A stretch of 64,000 nt of DNA from positions 62,001 to 126,000 of the forward strand of contig JAGAKZ010000030.1 of NCBI GenBank assembly GCA_017848115.1, in the 5' to 3' direction. Positions 1 through 9,649 of the stretch are shown piece after piece (the first letter of the stretch is position 1; every line of letters begins with the position of its first letter). The notes beneath the pieces are model-generated. The model saw only the letters and a list, made by a program, of their open reading frames with translations. It was not told the DNA's origin and made no database searches. Source of the DNA: Oscillospiraceae bacterium. Lineage in GTDB: Bacteria; Bacillota; Clostridia; Oscillospirales; Ruminococcaceae. The translations under genes were made by a program, and so were the position numbers.

Positions 1-1850
1 ATGTAACTCTGGTCGATACTCCCGGGTTGAACGGAATAAAATCAGGACTTGCCGATCTTACCAGACAGCAGATAGAAAGATCGAGTGCGAGCATATTTAT
101 GTTCAATGCAAGACGTCCCGGTTCAAAGACTGATTTTGAGGCACTTTCTATGCTCAGAAAAAAGGTAGACAGTATTTTTCTTGTTCTGAACGCTGTTGAT
201 CTTGTTGATGAGTCAAACGGTGAATCTGTAGAATCTATTATTCAGACTCTTGAAGATGAGTATAGAAAAGATTTCCCCGATGATAAAAAACTGACTAAAT
301 TTCATCCGGTTTCAGCTAAAATGGCACTTGTCGGAAGAAGTCCCAAAAAGATCGAGTTTGTAGGTCGTACTGATTTTACAGCTGAAGAGAAGGAAAGATA
401 TATTAAAGAATCAGGTATGCCTGAGTTTGAAGATTATTTGTTTAAGTATCTGACCAAGGGGCCGAAAGGGCGACAGATTCTTTTAGCGCCTGCTGTTCAG
501 CTCAACGAACAGCTCGAATGTGTGGGTGATGCGCTTGAAAACGAGCAGAGAATTCTCAGCGGAAGTACGGATGTTGCACGACTTGATGAAATCTGCAGTG
601 AGCTTGAAAAAACAGTTCAGAGTCTGGAAGAACGCATGGAGAAGGATAAAAACAGGATATCCTCTGAAATAAAAGATATAGAAAAAACTTTCAAAGAAGA
701 ACTTGAAGCCGAATCAGGATATTTTTCAAATCATTATATTGATAAGATAAATAACTTTATCGACATAGATGAAATTATGCCTGATAATATATGCAAGGCT
801 ATCAGCAAATCATTAAACAATATTGTTTCAGACGCTTTTAAAAATTACAGCAGACAGTTCGAAGAAATGATCATTGATTACAACAAAGAAATTAATGATG
901 AGCTGGCAGATATGATAAATATGGAGGACTTTAAGTTACCGCAGTTAAAGCAGATAGAGCTGACCAGCTTTGAATCAGGTGTTGAAGAGTATGAAAGACA
1001 ACTTGCTTTGATGAGGGAAGAAAGCAATAAGCTTGAGAGTGAAATGGAAAAAGCCGAAGAGCAGAGTATTCAGGCAAGAAAACTTGCTCAGGACCGAAGA
1101 AGGATAGAGCGAAAAATAGAAAGTTATGAAGAAGAGATGCGTTCCTATAAAAAAGAAGCTATGTTGAGTATGCCAAATCTTGTGAAAAAAACGGAGTCTT
1201 ATGTCGAAAGAGTTGATCGTGATGGATTTTTGGGCAAATTCGCTGATTTTGTCGTTGGCAGACAAGCTGTAACAATGACAAGAGATATTATTGATTCAAC
1301 TGCACGAGATGCATATAAAAAGCAAATGGACGAAAATTTGTCTGACTATAACAGAGAGATAAGTTCACTTCAGTCTCAGGCAGACAGATACAGGGGAACC
1401 GATCCTGAACTGGCTGAAAAAATCGAGCGTGATCTACAGAGAAAATTCAAAGAAAAACGTCAGGCAGAACTTGAATATCAGAAAGAATTTGCTGAAAAGA
1501 TCAAAGAAACATGTGCCAGACAGCTCAGAGTTCAAAAGGAAGAAGTAATTGAATATATTCATGAAACAGTACGTGAAATAGTAAAGGAAGCCGAAAATTA
1601 TTTTAAAGCAGGACGTAAAGCACGTACAGATGTTGTTATAACTCTTTTGACACGTTCACTGAAAAAACAGATAGATGAAAAATGTGAAGAAATTAAAACA
1701 CTGAAAAAACAGGCAGTTATGCAGGAAAATGAACGTGAAGAGAGAATTGCACAGATAGGCACTTTGACAAAGACACTGGGTGGGTTGAGAATACAGGCGC
1801 TTGATCTTAAAGATGAACTTGAAGCAATTGAGGAATATATCATAGAATAA
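1..1850 (+). CDS. dynamin-like GTPase, 5' truncated by window edge
   Basis: The reading frame is open from base 3, so the gene starts before the window and any internal TTG start near base 27 is not real. Bases 15-26 encode DTPG, the G3 motif of dynamin-type GTPases, and LVLNAVD about 55 residues later fits the G4 position. The P-loop would lie upstream of the window. The rest is a long, highly charged helical region with coiled-coil character, interrupted by a more hydrophobic stretch (FLGKFADFVVGRQAV, bases about 1228-1275) that could be a membrane-binding paddle. It is followed 17 bases later by a second dynamin-like gene, matching the tandem pairing of bacterial dynamin-like proteins, which often work as heterodimers on membranes. 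GTPase identity is well supported; the cellular role (fusion, fission, stress or phage defence) is not shown by the sequence. Confidence 0.85.
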   Translation, partial: VTLVDTPGLNGIKSGLADLTRQQIERSSASIFMFNARRPGSKTDFEALSMLRKKVDSIFLVLNAVDLVDESNGESVESIIQTLEDEYRKDFPDDKKLTKFHPVSAKMALVGRSPKKIEFVGRTDFTAEEKERYIKESGMPEFEDYLFKYLTKGPKGRQILLAPAVQLNEQLECVGDALENEQRILSGSTDVARLDEICSELEKTVQSLEERMEKDKNRISSEIKDIEKTFKEELEAESGYFSNHYIDKINNFIDIDEIMPDNICKAISKSLNNIVSDAFKNYSRQFEEMIIDYNKEINDELADMINMEDFKLPQLKQIELTSFESGVEEYERQLALMREESNKLESEMEKAEEQSIQARKLAQDRRRIERKIESYEEEMRSYKKEAMLSMPNLVKKTESYVERVDRDGFLGKFADFVVGRQAVTMTRDIIDSTARDAYKKQMDENLSDYNREISSLQSQADRYRGTDPELAEKIERDLQRKFKEKRQAELEYQKEFAEKIKETCARQLRVQKEEVIEYIHETVREIVKEAENYFKAGRKARTDVVITLLTRSLKKQIDEKCEEIKTLKKQAVMQENEREERIAQIGTLTKTLGGLRIQALDLKDELEAIEEYIIE

Positions 1851-1867
1851 GCGGTGGTGAAAAATAT

Positions 1868-4219
1868 ATGAACAAAAACCTTGAAGAACTTATAGAAATA
1901 AGTGACTATCTTGGAGATATTGATTCTTCAGCGTTACTTCACACCATGAGTCAGACGCTTCTGGCAGGAAATTATGTACTTACAGTTATGGGGCAGTTTT
2001 CAGCAGGCAAATCAACGCTTATCAATAACTTGCTTGGAAGAAAAGTATTGCCTGTAAACAAGACAGAAACCACGGCGGTAATTACGTATATAAAGTATGG
2101 CAGTGAAGACTATGCCGAGCTCATATATTCCGATGGCAGAACAGAACGCTGCGAGATCAAAGATACAATGGATATAAATCAGAGTGCTGTTGATATCGAT
2201 ATGCCCGAATCGATCAATATCTATATCAATGATGAATGGCTTAAAAACGGCATAGTTATCGCAGATACGCCGGGTGTGAATACTGTTCTTAAGGAACATA
2301 CTGAAAAAACATCGAGGCTTTTTCAGACTTCAAGCAGAATATTATATGTTGTTGCAGGTTCAATGAGCCTTTTTGACAAAGAGTTTCTGAAGACTTTGCA
2401 GTACAACGGACTAAAAACTATTATAGTGCGTACATATATGGATACGATCTATAATGATGAAGAAAATCCGGTTGATGTGGTTTCAGAAGAAACAGAAAAG
2501 TTTAATGAATATACCTCCGACCCTGTTTTCTTTATTTCCTCAAAGGAAGAAAGCAGTTATTATCAGAATATTTCCGTCTTAAGAAACTATATCTTTAAAA
2601 ATATTTCAAGTCAGGCCATACAACAGCTTGAACAGGAAATAAGCGACAGAGCGGAATATATATCGGGACGTTTTCTTCCTCTTATAGAACAGCGTCAGAA
2701 AGTAATAACATCAATGCTTGAAAAAAACGATGAAGAATATGAAAGACAACGTGAAGAAATCGAAAAGAGCACAGAAAAAATCAGAAAAACTTTTAACAGA
2801 AATCGTGAAAAGCTGGAAAACAGGTATGCTTCTTTAAAAGTTCAGGCAGAGGAAAGTTTAAAATCAAAAGCAAAAACAGAACTCAGAAGTATGACAGACT
2901 ATATAAAAAGTCTTGATTTTACAGCTGTTTTGGGTGTTCATGAAGATATAGAAAGCAAACTTCACAAAAGCTGTTTACGCCTTCGTTCTTCATATGTTTC
3001 TGAGTATGACCGTATAATAAAAGAAAACACCGAAGAACTTATAAGTGAGCTTGACGGTGACAAACTGTCAGTATACCTTGATGTAAATTTGCCTGAAAAT
3101 ATGGATCAGGCAAGTGATGTGGCTGATGAAATAAAAAGTAAAATAGAAGCTCTGGCAGAACTTGAGGAAACGTTGACTGAAGAAATCGAAGAAAGTAAAG
3201 GCCGTATCGCTGACAGTGCGGAGAAGAAAAGGCAGATCGAAGCTGAAAACGAAATGATAAATAACGCTGTCGGCACGCTCAGATGCGAACTTGCAGAATA
3301 CGGAGACTATGTTGAACGTTACCGTATAAAAAAAGGAAGTCATGAATGTGAACGAAAAATGCATAATATAGGTCTTGTTGCAGACTTCGCTTCAATTCTT
3401 ATTCCGGGAGAAGCCTGGGTAAAACTTGGCGGAAAGCTCTTGTCGGGAACGAAAGTTGTCAAAAACATAGATACAGCTGCTGATGTTATAAGAGGCATAC
3501 ATATGATAAGAAAAGACGGAATTTCTGAAAGAAATCAAAATTTATTGCCATATGATGAATCTGACGGAAGTACTGAAAATCGTGCATTGCTACAGCAAAA
3601 ACTTGATTCTCAGGAGAGGAAGACAGGTATCCTTGATTTACTTAGTCTTGAGTATTATTTTTCAAAAATAGGTAAAAAGTTTGACACACCTGACACGATC
3701 GTTGTAGATGAAGAACATAAACAGCGATATGAGTCAGGGCGTCAGGAGATCTTAAATAAAATAAATCTTGAGGCAAGGAAGGCTGCGGATAACCGTATTA
3801 TTATAGGAAAGATAGAGGACCAGAAAGAACAGGAAGAGATATTTATAAAAGAACAGAACAAACGCAAACAGAAAATTGAAAAAGAAATATCTGAACTGTA
3901 TTCTGAGAGTGAGAAAGCCAAAAATAACAGGATAAATGAAATAAGTGCATCATATTACATATCAGCGACAGAGGACTATATCACCGAATTCTGTTCTCAT
4001 ATATTAAAAACTGTTATGCCGGTCATAGATGAAAAGATCCTGTCATATATTGAAACTTACGGACTTGAAGCTGAAAATGAGATCTCAAAGCAGAAAACTG
4101 CACTTGAAAATCTCAGACAGGAGTTTTCGGGCTGTGAAACTGAAAAACTAAATGCTGAACTTGAACGTTGTAACTCATATATAGCCGTTATTAACAGGGG
4201 TGATAAATGCTATGTATAA
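1868..4219 (+). CDS. dynamin family GTPase
   Basis: A 783-residue protein with a complete N-terminal GTPase domain: G1 P-loop GQFSAGKST (residues 42-50), a Thr-rich switch I (TETTAVITY), G3 DTPG (133-136) and a G4-like TYMD. The P-loop FSAGKST is characteristic of bacterial dynamin-like proteins. About 500 residues of charged helical stalk follow, with a hydrophobic segment near residues 500-530 (VADFASILIPGEAWVKLGG) that may insert into membrane. The start ATG at 1868 sits behind the purine-rich GCGGTGGTGAAAAAT. It is the second gene of a tight operon, 17 bases after the first dynamin-like gene and overlapping the third. In characterised bacterial pairs the two proteins co-assemble on membranes; a similar partnership here is inferred. 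Confidence 0.9.
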   Translation: MNKNLEELIEISDYLGDIDSSALLHTMSQTLLAGNYVLTVMGQFSAGKSTLINNLLGRKVLPVNKTETTAVITYIKYGSEDYAELIYSDGRTERCEIKDTMDINQSAVDIDMPESINIYINDEWLKNGIVIADTPGVNTVLKEHTEKTSRLFQTSSRILYVVAGSMSLFDKEFLKTLQYNGLKTIIVRTYMDTIYNDEENPVDVVSEETEKFNEYTSDPVFFISSKEESSYYQNISVLRNYIFKNISSQAIQQLEQEISDRAEYISGRFLPLIEQRQKVITSMLEKNDEEYERQREEIEKSTEKIRKTFNRNREKLENRYASLKVQAEESLKSKAKTELRSMTDYIKSLDFTAVLGVHEDIESKLHKSCLRLRSSYVSEYDRIIKENTEELISELDGDKLSVYLDVNLPENMDQASDVADEIKSKIEALAELEETLTEEIEESKGRIADSAEKKRQIEAENEMINNAVGTLRCELAEYGDYVERYRIKKGSHECERKMHNIGLVADFASILIPGEAWVKLGGKLLSGTKVVKNIDTAADVIRGIHMIRKDGISERNQNLLPYDESDGSTENRALLQQKLDSQERKTGILDLLSLEYYFSKIGKKFDTPDTIVVDEEHKQRYESGRQEILNKINLEARKAADNRIIIGKIEDQKEQEEIFIKEQNKRKQKIEKEISELYSESEKAKNNRINEISASYYISATEDYITEFCSHILKTVMPVIDEKILSYIETYGLEAENEISKQKTALENLRQEFSGCETEKLNAELERCNSYIAVINRGDKCYV

Positions 4220-5306
4220 TGAAAAAGTTATGATTATCGGGGAGTTTAGCTCCCTGATATCATTTCTGTCAACATTTCTTACAGAAAATTACAAGGAAGA
4301 ACTTGCGAGGGTGTGCCCAAGACATTCTTCTGAAAATGGTAAGGAAGATAATTTTTTTCAGGTTTATTATTCTGATATTTTTAAAGTGAATAGCTGCGGT
4401 AATAAAGTTGAAATATATACACCTTTTATTCCATGCGGAATTATGATGGAGTGTGTAAGTTTTGAAGCACAATGGCAGGAAAAAGAATGCAGTGTTGTTT
4501 TGTTCCTTTTTTCTTTTAAGTTTCAGAAATATCTTAGTGTACTTAAAAAAATTTCTAAGAAAGTTTCTTTTACAGATACACCTCTGAGGTTTAAAGCGAT
4601 TGCTTTTGATGATACCAGTATCAATACAGGTGCTACAGATCTGTCAGATGACAGGTCAGAGTTTGAAGCAATGGTGGAGTCTGTCGAAGCAGAACTTGCG
4701 AAACATAGGCTTTTAAATACTGTAGAAATTGTCGGATACAGAGACAGAAATGATATATACGGCTTATTTTCGGGTGGGGATTATACGCTTTTATTTTCAG
4801 ATGATTGTTTAGATAAGGAATTTGAAAACATATGTATAAATATAAGCGATTTTAAAGATTATTGTTATCCGGGAGTCATGGGTGATGTAGATGAATTATG
4901 GAACCAGGATGTTCAGAAAGAAATTACGGATTATTCAGTTGTAAAAAATTCAAGTGATTTAATAAAAAGTTTTATAAATGGTTTTTTTAAAACTGAAGCC
5001 TGGAATGTCCTTGTAAGAGGTTTACAATCAGAGTATCAGAATTATTTTGGAAAAATAGCTTTCTGGGATCTTGAAAAAGATATGAATGATGTTTTTTCAA
5101 TAATTTATAAAAAATCATACGATTTTTTATATGATGGCAGTCCTAAGATCGGGGTCAAAGGTAAATCGGAAATTGACTATATAAAGATGCAGTCTAAGGA
5201 AAAATATGATTTTTATTTCAGAAATAAAGTAGAGAGTTTGTTAAGAGAGCAGATGCCATTTTTCTTTGTTGAAGAGCTAAAGAAAAAAGCCAGAATGTTT
5301 ATTTGA
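4212..5306 (+). CDS. unrecognised protein of dynamin operon, possible pseudo-GTPase
   Basis: No family recognised. The frame opens with a GTG at 4200 that overlaps the end of the upstream GTPase, but the ATG at 4212 is better placed behind AGGGGTG. The N-terminus VMIIGEFSSLISFL lines up with the P-loop region of the neighbouring GTPase (TVMGQFSAGKSTLI), with Gly-Lys-Ser/Thr replaced. YTPFIPC then falls roughly where DTPG would be, followed by a hydrophobic strand, VVLFLFSF. I infer a GTPase-like fold that has lost nucleotide binding, acting as a structural partner of the two active-looking GTPases; this needs structural comparison. The C-terminal half is helical and charged. It overlaps its neighbours at both ends, indicating translational coupling. 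Confidence 0.6.
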   Translation: MYNEKVMIIGEFSSLISFLSTFLTENYKEELARVCPRHSSENGKEDNFFQVYYSDIFKVNSCGNKVEIYTPFIPCGIMMECVSFEAQWQEKECSVVLFLFSFKFQKYLSVLKKISKKVSFTDTPLRFKAIAFDDTSINTGATDLSDDRSEFEAMVESVEAELAKHRLLNTVEIVGYRDRNDIYGLFSGGDYTLLFSDDCLDKEFENICINISDFKDYCYPGVMGDVDELWNQDVQKEITDYSVVKNSSDLIKSFINGFFKTEAWNVLVRGLQSEYQNYFGKIAFWDLEKDMNDVFSIIYKKSYDFLYDGSPKIGVKGKSEIDYIKMQSKEKYDFYFRNKVESLLREQMPFFFVEELKKKARMFI

Positions 5307-5329
5307 CAAGACAGAGGGTGAGAGTGAAT

Positions 5330-6682
5330 ATGGAAAACTTGCATGATACAGAATCAATTTTAAAAAAGTTTAAAGACGAATTATTAATAGCTGTAAAGAT
5401 AACCATATCTGAAGAAAACAGAAAACGTGACGAAAAGTTGGATATGATAACCAGACAACTGATTGAAGGATATAACAGCTCTTCAGATAATGTGAGGTCT
5501 GCAATTATTCAGGTTGGAAGCAGAATGGAAAACTTAAACTCTAAGACTGTTTCCGTGCCAAATGTCATTGCAAATCAGGAAATAGCAGACAGTAATATGG
5601 TAAAGTTGCTGTCAACCTTTGAAAAAGCAATGTGTGATGCAGCAAGGGTTCTGGCAAAAAATAATGAAGAAACACTCGGAAAGTATACCGGAATGATATA
5701 TGACCAGTTTTCAGGTATTGCCGGAAAAATGAACGACAAATTTGCTCAGTCCTTTGATAACGGAATGGATAAGCTTTCATATAACATAAACGGCTTTATA
5801 GAAAATCTTGTTGAGAAAAACAAGGTATCGTTGCAGGATGTTCAAAGTGAAAATAATCTGGAACTTCAGAAATTATCTGATTCGCTTTACAGGCTTACAA
5901 ATGAAAATGAAAAGCTTAAAGAATATACACAAAATACTCTTGGAACATTATCGGATAATATGAATGGTCTTATCTCTGTAAGCGAAAAATTTGACAGTAC
6001 ATTACACAGTTATATCGATGCCGGTGTATCGGGCATGGAAAATGTGATGGAGAGACAGATAAGCCGGATGATAGAGAAAAATGTTATGCATGAAAAGAAT
6101 AATGCCGATGAGTTCAGAAAATCTATGGAAGATTATCGTGAGAAATTTATAAAAGCAAATGCTGAGGCTATAGCACAGGTACAGAGCGATATGCTCAGAC
6201 GTATGGAAGAAACTCAGCGACAGCTCGCTTTATTATCTGAAACAATGAAAAACTGCATGGATTTTATAAAGAATCACGAAGAAAAATCAGTTATGCTTAA
6301 TAACGAACTCAGAGAAACTGTAACAACTCATTCAAAGGAAATGCTTGATAAGACCAAAAATGCTATGGATAATTTTGACTGTTCTATCGGAGAAATAAAA
6401 ACTCTGATTGAGGATGATATAAGTGATATGATCAATAAAAATTCTGAGATGATAAACGATACAGTAAGCGGAGCGTTGGACAGATATAATAAAGAGTTCA
6501 GAGAACTGCGTACGAAGATAAGTGATGCACTCGGTACAATAGAAGCTCTTTCAGAACAGATCACCGTAAACAGTAATAATTATCAGGCTACCTTGAAACA
6601 GGTAACAGATTCTCAGAGACAATCACAGGAACTTTCAAAGAAAGATGTCGAACTTCTGGAAAGGATGTTGAGTAAAATATGA
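5330..6682 (+). CDS. long coiled-coil protein of dynamin operon
   Basis: About 450 residues, almost entirely predicted helix, rich in Glu, Lys, Asn, Ser and Met with heptad-like spacing and almost no proline. There is no signal peptide, transmembrane segment or catalytic motif. A TTG at 5303 opens the frame, but ATG 5330 follows CAGAGGGTGAG at normal spacing and is the likely start. The pattern resembles long tether or scaffold proteins (ZorA-tail or chemoreceptor-like helices) rather than an enzyme. It lies directly after the possible pseudo-GTPase and overlaps the next gene by ATGA, so it is probably made in step with the GTPases. A role as adaptor or membrane-complex scaffold is inference. 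Confidence 0.7.
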   Translation: MENLHDTESILKKFKDELLIAVKITISEENRKRDEKLDMITRQLIEGYNSSSDNVRSAIIQVGSRMENLNSKTVSVPNVIANQEIADSNMVKLLSTFEKAMCDAARVLAKNNEETLGKYTGMIYDQFSGIAGKMNDKFAQSFDNGMDKLSYNINGFIENLVEKNKVSLQDVQSENNLELQKLSDSLYRLTNENEKLKEYTQNTLGTLSDNMNGLISVSEKFDSTLHSYIDAGVSGMENVMERQISRMIEKNVMHEKNNADEFRKSMEDYREKFIKANAEAIAQVQSDMLRRMEETQRQLALLSETMKNCMDFIKNHEEKSVMLNNELRETVTTHSKEMLDKTKNAMDNFDCSIGEIKTLIEDDISDMINKNSEMINDTVSGALDRYNKEFRELRTKISDALGTIEALSEQITVNSNNYQATLKQVTDSQRQSQELSKKDVELLERMLSKI

Positions 6683-6978
6683 GCTTTGAGGAACAAGCTG
6701 TATTGATGCAAAACAGTTATTATAAATGCAGGCAAAGATATTACAGAAAAGAGTTCAGATGGTTACTTATGGCACTTTCAAAAAAGAATCCTGATTACTA
6801 TAACAAGATGAGAGCGTATATATTAGTAATAATGGAAATTGCCGAAAACGCTCTTTTGCGCGGAGAATTAAAGAGAGGACTTCAGTATATTATCTGTTTT
6901 AAAGTAGTTATAAGTAAACTTGAGAAACGTATGCATGAAGAGTGTCTTATGTACTGGAAGGATATTTATTTAAATTAA
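6679..6978 (+). CDS. small helical protein, last gene of dynamin operon
   Basis: A 99-residue basic, helical protein with no recognised family. Its ATG overlaps the TGA of the coiled-coil gene (ATGA), a translational-coupling arrangement that supports it as real. The sequence is rich in Tyr, Arg, Lys and Leu (MQNSYYKCRQRYYRKEFRW near the N-terminus) and has no membrane segment. A strong terminator follows, so this gene closes the operon. Its function is unknown; a small accessory subunit of the dynamin complex is the simplest guess. Confidence 0.65.
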   Translation: MSFEEQAVLMQNSYYKCRQRYYRKEFRWLLMALSKKNPDYYNKMRAYILVIMEIAENALLRGELKRGLQYIICFKVVISKLEKRMHEECLMYWKDIYLN

Positions 6979-6982
6979 AACG

Positions 6983-7025
6983 AAAAAAGGTCACTGCAGA
7001 GTAAAAACTCACGGTGACCTTTTTT
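6983..7025 (+). terminator. rho-independent terminator of dynamin operon
   Basis: GGTCAC (6989-6994) pairs with GTGACC (7014-7019); flanking A6 and T6 extend the stem and supply the U tract. It ends the operon that starts before the window. Confidence 0.9.
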
Positions 7026-7142
7026 GGTAAGTAACATTAATTTGTGAACTTTTTATGAATATTATAAAAATTTAAGAAATTCTTTAAGATTTGATTTTAA
7101 AATAAAGATACGATCGTAAAATAACAAAACAGGAGGAAAAAA

Positions 7143-8102
7143 ATGAGTGAATTTATTATTGATGTAAAAAATCTTGATAAGCAGTATATGAAACAAAAAG
7201 CTGTAAGTGATGCAACCTTTCAGATAAAAGAAGGTATGATAACAGGTCTTATCGGACCTAACGGAGCAGGCAAGACAACTATAATGAAAATGCTCGGAGG
7301 ACTTGTACTACCTACAAAAGGAAGTATAAAAATATACGGCGCAAATGATGAAAACGGTCTTGCACACGCAAGAAGCCGTATGAGCTTTATGATAGAAACT
7401 CCTTATGCAAAAGAGAAACTTACAGCAAGAGAAAATCTTGAAAAACAGCGTTTGCAAAAAGGTATTCCCGATAAAAAACGTATTGATGAAGTGCTTGAGA
7501 TGGTAGGTCTGTCCGATACAGGAAAAAAGTCAGTCAAAAATTTTTCTCTTGGTATGCGTCAGCGTCTCGGCATTGCAAATGCACTTATGACCAAACCTGA
7601 GATAATGGTGCTTGATGAACCTGTAAACGGACTTGACCCTGAGGGAATAGTTGAAATACGTGAGTTGCTTTTAAAACTTAACAGAGAGGAGCATATCACT
7701 ATTCTTATTTCGTCACACATACTAAGTGAACTTTCTCTTTTGTGTACGGATTATCTCTTTATAAATCACGGTAAAATACTTCAGGCTATTTCAGCTGAGG
7801 AGTTAAAAAAGCAGTGTCATGAGTATTATCACATAAATACCGACAACAATTCTCTGGCTACTGCGATCTTGCAGGAGAAACTCGGTGTTACGGAAATCGA
7901 GGTTGAAAGGGACGGCAGTATAAGACTTTACGAACAGCTTGACAATATATATAAAGTTTCAAAAACACTTTTTGAAAACGGAGTTGTTCCGCTTAAACTG
8001 AATATGAACGAGGCAAATCTTGAACAATATTATATAAATATGGTAGGTGAGGAAAATGGGAAACATAATAAAGGCGATGAATTATCAGATAAAAAACGAT
8101 AA
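7143..8102 (+). CDS. ABC transporter ATP-binding protein (BcrA/LanF type)
   Basis: A 319-residue ATPase subunit of an ABC-2 type exporter. Visible motifs are Walker A GPNGAGKTT (residues 38-46), the signature FSLGMRQ (134-140), Walker B IMVLDEP (154-160) and the H-loop SSHIL. The ~90-residue C-terminal extension is typical of bacitracin/lantibiotic-immunity-type ATPases. It starts with ATG after a strong AGGAGG. A 10-bp palindrome TACGATCGTA (7109-7118) lies in the leader just before the ribosome site. Two permease genes follow, the first overlapping this gene, and then an S41 peptidase. The likely role is export or self-protection against a peptide or lipid-targeting compound; the substrate cannot be read from sequence. 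Confidence 0.92.
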   Translation: MSEFIIDVKNLDKQYMKQKAVSDATFQIKEGMITGLIGPNGAGKTTIMKMLGGLVLPTKGSIKIYGANDENGLAHARSRMSFMIETPYAKEKLTARENLEKQRLQKGIPDKKRIDEVLEMVGLSDTGKKSVKNFSLGMRQRLGIANALMTKPEIMVLDEPVNGLDPEGIVEIRELLLKLNREEHITILISSHILSELSLLCTDYLFINHGKILQAISAEELKKQCHEYYHINTDNNSLATAILQEKLGVTEIEVERDGSIRLYEQLDNIYKVSKTLFENGVVPLKLNMNEANLEQYYINMVGEENGKHNKGDELSDKKR

Positions 8103-8832
8103 GGTTACATATTTTGGCGTGTTGCTTTCAGTGTTTCTTTCGTGTTCAAATCTTGTAGGTTGTGATTTGTCAGAAGTTACGGGGGGCAGTTTTATCAGTA
8201 TGGCAGGAGATATGACAGCACTGCTTCCGATGTTTGTGATACTTATTCTAAGTGTGAGGATATGTGGCTGGGACTATACCGACAAAACTATCAACTATGA
8301 GATTTTGGCAGGACATCATCGGAGAGATGTTTATTTTGCACGGGCAGTTTTGGCGATAGTCTGGAGTGTGCTGATTTGCCTTGTTGGTATGCTTGTTCCT
8401 GTATTTATTTTCACTGCCATAAACGGCTGGGGCGATACAATGGAGTTTAAAGGAATGATGCTGAGGTTTGCTTTGTCGTTTTTTCCTATGCTAAGAATAA
8501 CAAGTCAGTATATTTTACTTGTTTTTCTTACGAGAAATGTCTATATCTCATGGGGGGCAGGATATATGGCAACGATGTTTTCCATGATGATAAATATGAT
8601 GATAAAGGAATTTTTATCATTTGAGTTTACCTGGCATTTTTCATCTTCAAATCTTATGAAAATTTTTACTTTCAATCAGAGTTTAGGTTATGTAAATAAT
8701 GAAGATGTTGTTATCTGTCAGACATCTCTTGAGTCGTCATTTGTAGCAGGTACGATTGTTGCATCTCTTGTGATAAGCCTGATTTGTATTGGTTTTGGTT
8801 ATATTTTCTTTAAAAAGAGTGATATCAGTTGA
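8056..8832 (+). CDS. ABC-2 type permease, first of pair
   Basis: About 258 residues with roughly six hydrophobic segments and no nucleotide-binding motif, as in LanE/LanG-like permeases. The frame extends to a GTG at 8047, but the ATG at 8056 follows GGTGAGG and is preferred. It overlaps the ATPase gene by about 47 bases. It shares a clear block with the next permease (DKTINYEILAGHHRRDVYFAR against DKTSNYEIMTGHRRIEVYFGR), so the two are paralogues and probably form a heterodimeric channel. Confidence 0.85.
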   Translation: MGNIIKAMNYQIKNDKVTYFGVLLSVFLSCSNLVGCDLSEVTGGSFISMAGDMTALLPMFVILILSVRICGWDYTDKTINYEILAGHHRRDVYFARAVLAIVWSVLICLVGMLVPVFIFTAINGWGDTMEFKGMMLRFALSFFPMLRITSQYILLVFLTRNVYISWGAGYMATMFSMMINMMIKEFLSFEFTWHFSSSNLMKIFTFNQSLGYVNNEDVVICQTSLESSFVAGTIVASLVISLICIGFGYIFFKKSDIS

Positions 8833-8853
8833 TAAACAGGAGGTAGAGACAAG

Positions 8854-9633
8854 ATGAAAGATATAGTAAGATCACAACTGTATCAGTTACGAAAAGAACG
8901 AATGATATGGCTTGTTTTTATAGGAGTTTTACTTATTCCTTTTATTGGTATACTAGCTGAAGGGGTAATAAATTGCGAGGGGGACTATCCGACGCAGACA
9001 TACCTTTCAGATATGAGTATTATCAGCATTTCCGGTTCGTTGATGTTTGTTTTTTCATTTACGGGGTTTGTGTGTTGCGGTGATTTTGGTGACAAAACTT
9101 CAAACTATGAGATCATGACGGGGCACAGGCGTATAGAAGTTTATTTTGGAAGAGTTATACCTTGTCTTGCAGTAGGTGTGATTTGTTTTATTATAATTAT
9201 TTCTGCACCGATTATCGTAAATACTGCAATGCATGGCTGGGGAAACCAACTTGATATGGGACAGACAATTTTACGTTATACGCTTCTTATTTTTCCGATA
9301 ATAAGAATATTCTGCACAGCTATATTTATTTCTTTTGTTGTTAAAAATGCATATATTGTGATGGCTGTAGGCTATGGAGCTTTTATGCTCAGTGGAATAG
9401 GAGCAGTCTTTTTTAAAGAGGGAAAGAGTCTGTTTCTTGGTTTGACAAATATAAATATGCTCTGTATGTTTGACAGCTGGTCTACTTACGGTCTGGAAGG
9501 CAATGAAAATTATATATATGATGCCTCACTTTCAGCAGGGCAGATCTCAGGAACGATAATTGTATCTCTTGTTGTAAGTGTTATATTTCTGTACCTTGGA
9601 TATGTATTTTTCCATACAGATGATCTTAACTGA
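8854..9633 (+). CDS. ABC-2 type permease, second of pair
   Basis: A 259-residue integral membrane protein with six hydrophobic segments, paralogous to the preceding permease: the block DKTSNYEIMTGHRR near residue 87, then AMHGWG against AINGWG, and a common C-terminal helix ending in LGYVFF. A ribosome site AGGAGG lies 14 bases upstream of the ATG, and the gene begins 21 bases after the first permease. Together with the ATPase this makes a three-component exporter of the LanFEG/BcrAB kind. The substrate is unknown. Confidence 0.85.
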   Translation: MKDIVRSQLYQLRKERMIWLVFIGVLLIPFIGILAEGVINCEGDYPTQTYLSDMSIISISGSLMFVFSFTGFVCCGDFGDKTSNYEIMTGHRRIEVYFGRVIPCLAVGVICFIIIISAPIIVNTAMHGWGNQLDMGQTILRYTLLIFPIIRIFCTAIFISFVVKNAYIVMAVGYGAFMLSGIGAVFFKEGKSLFLGLTNINMLCMFDSWSTYGLEGNENYIYDASLSAGQISGTIIVSLVVSVIFLYLGYVFFHTDDLN

Positions 9634-9649
9634 GAAATGAGGGTGAAAA

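Noticed and set aside
7109-7118. TACGATCGTA as an operator of the ABC operon
   Set aside because: A single 10-bp palindrome with no second copy is weak evidence, so it is noted only in context.
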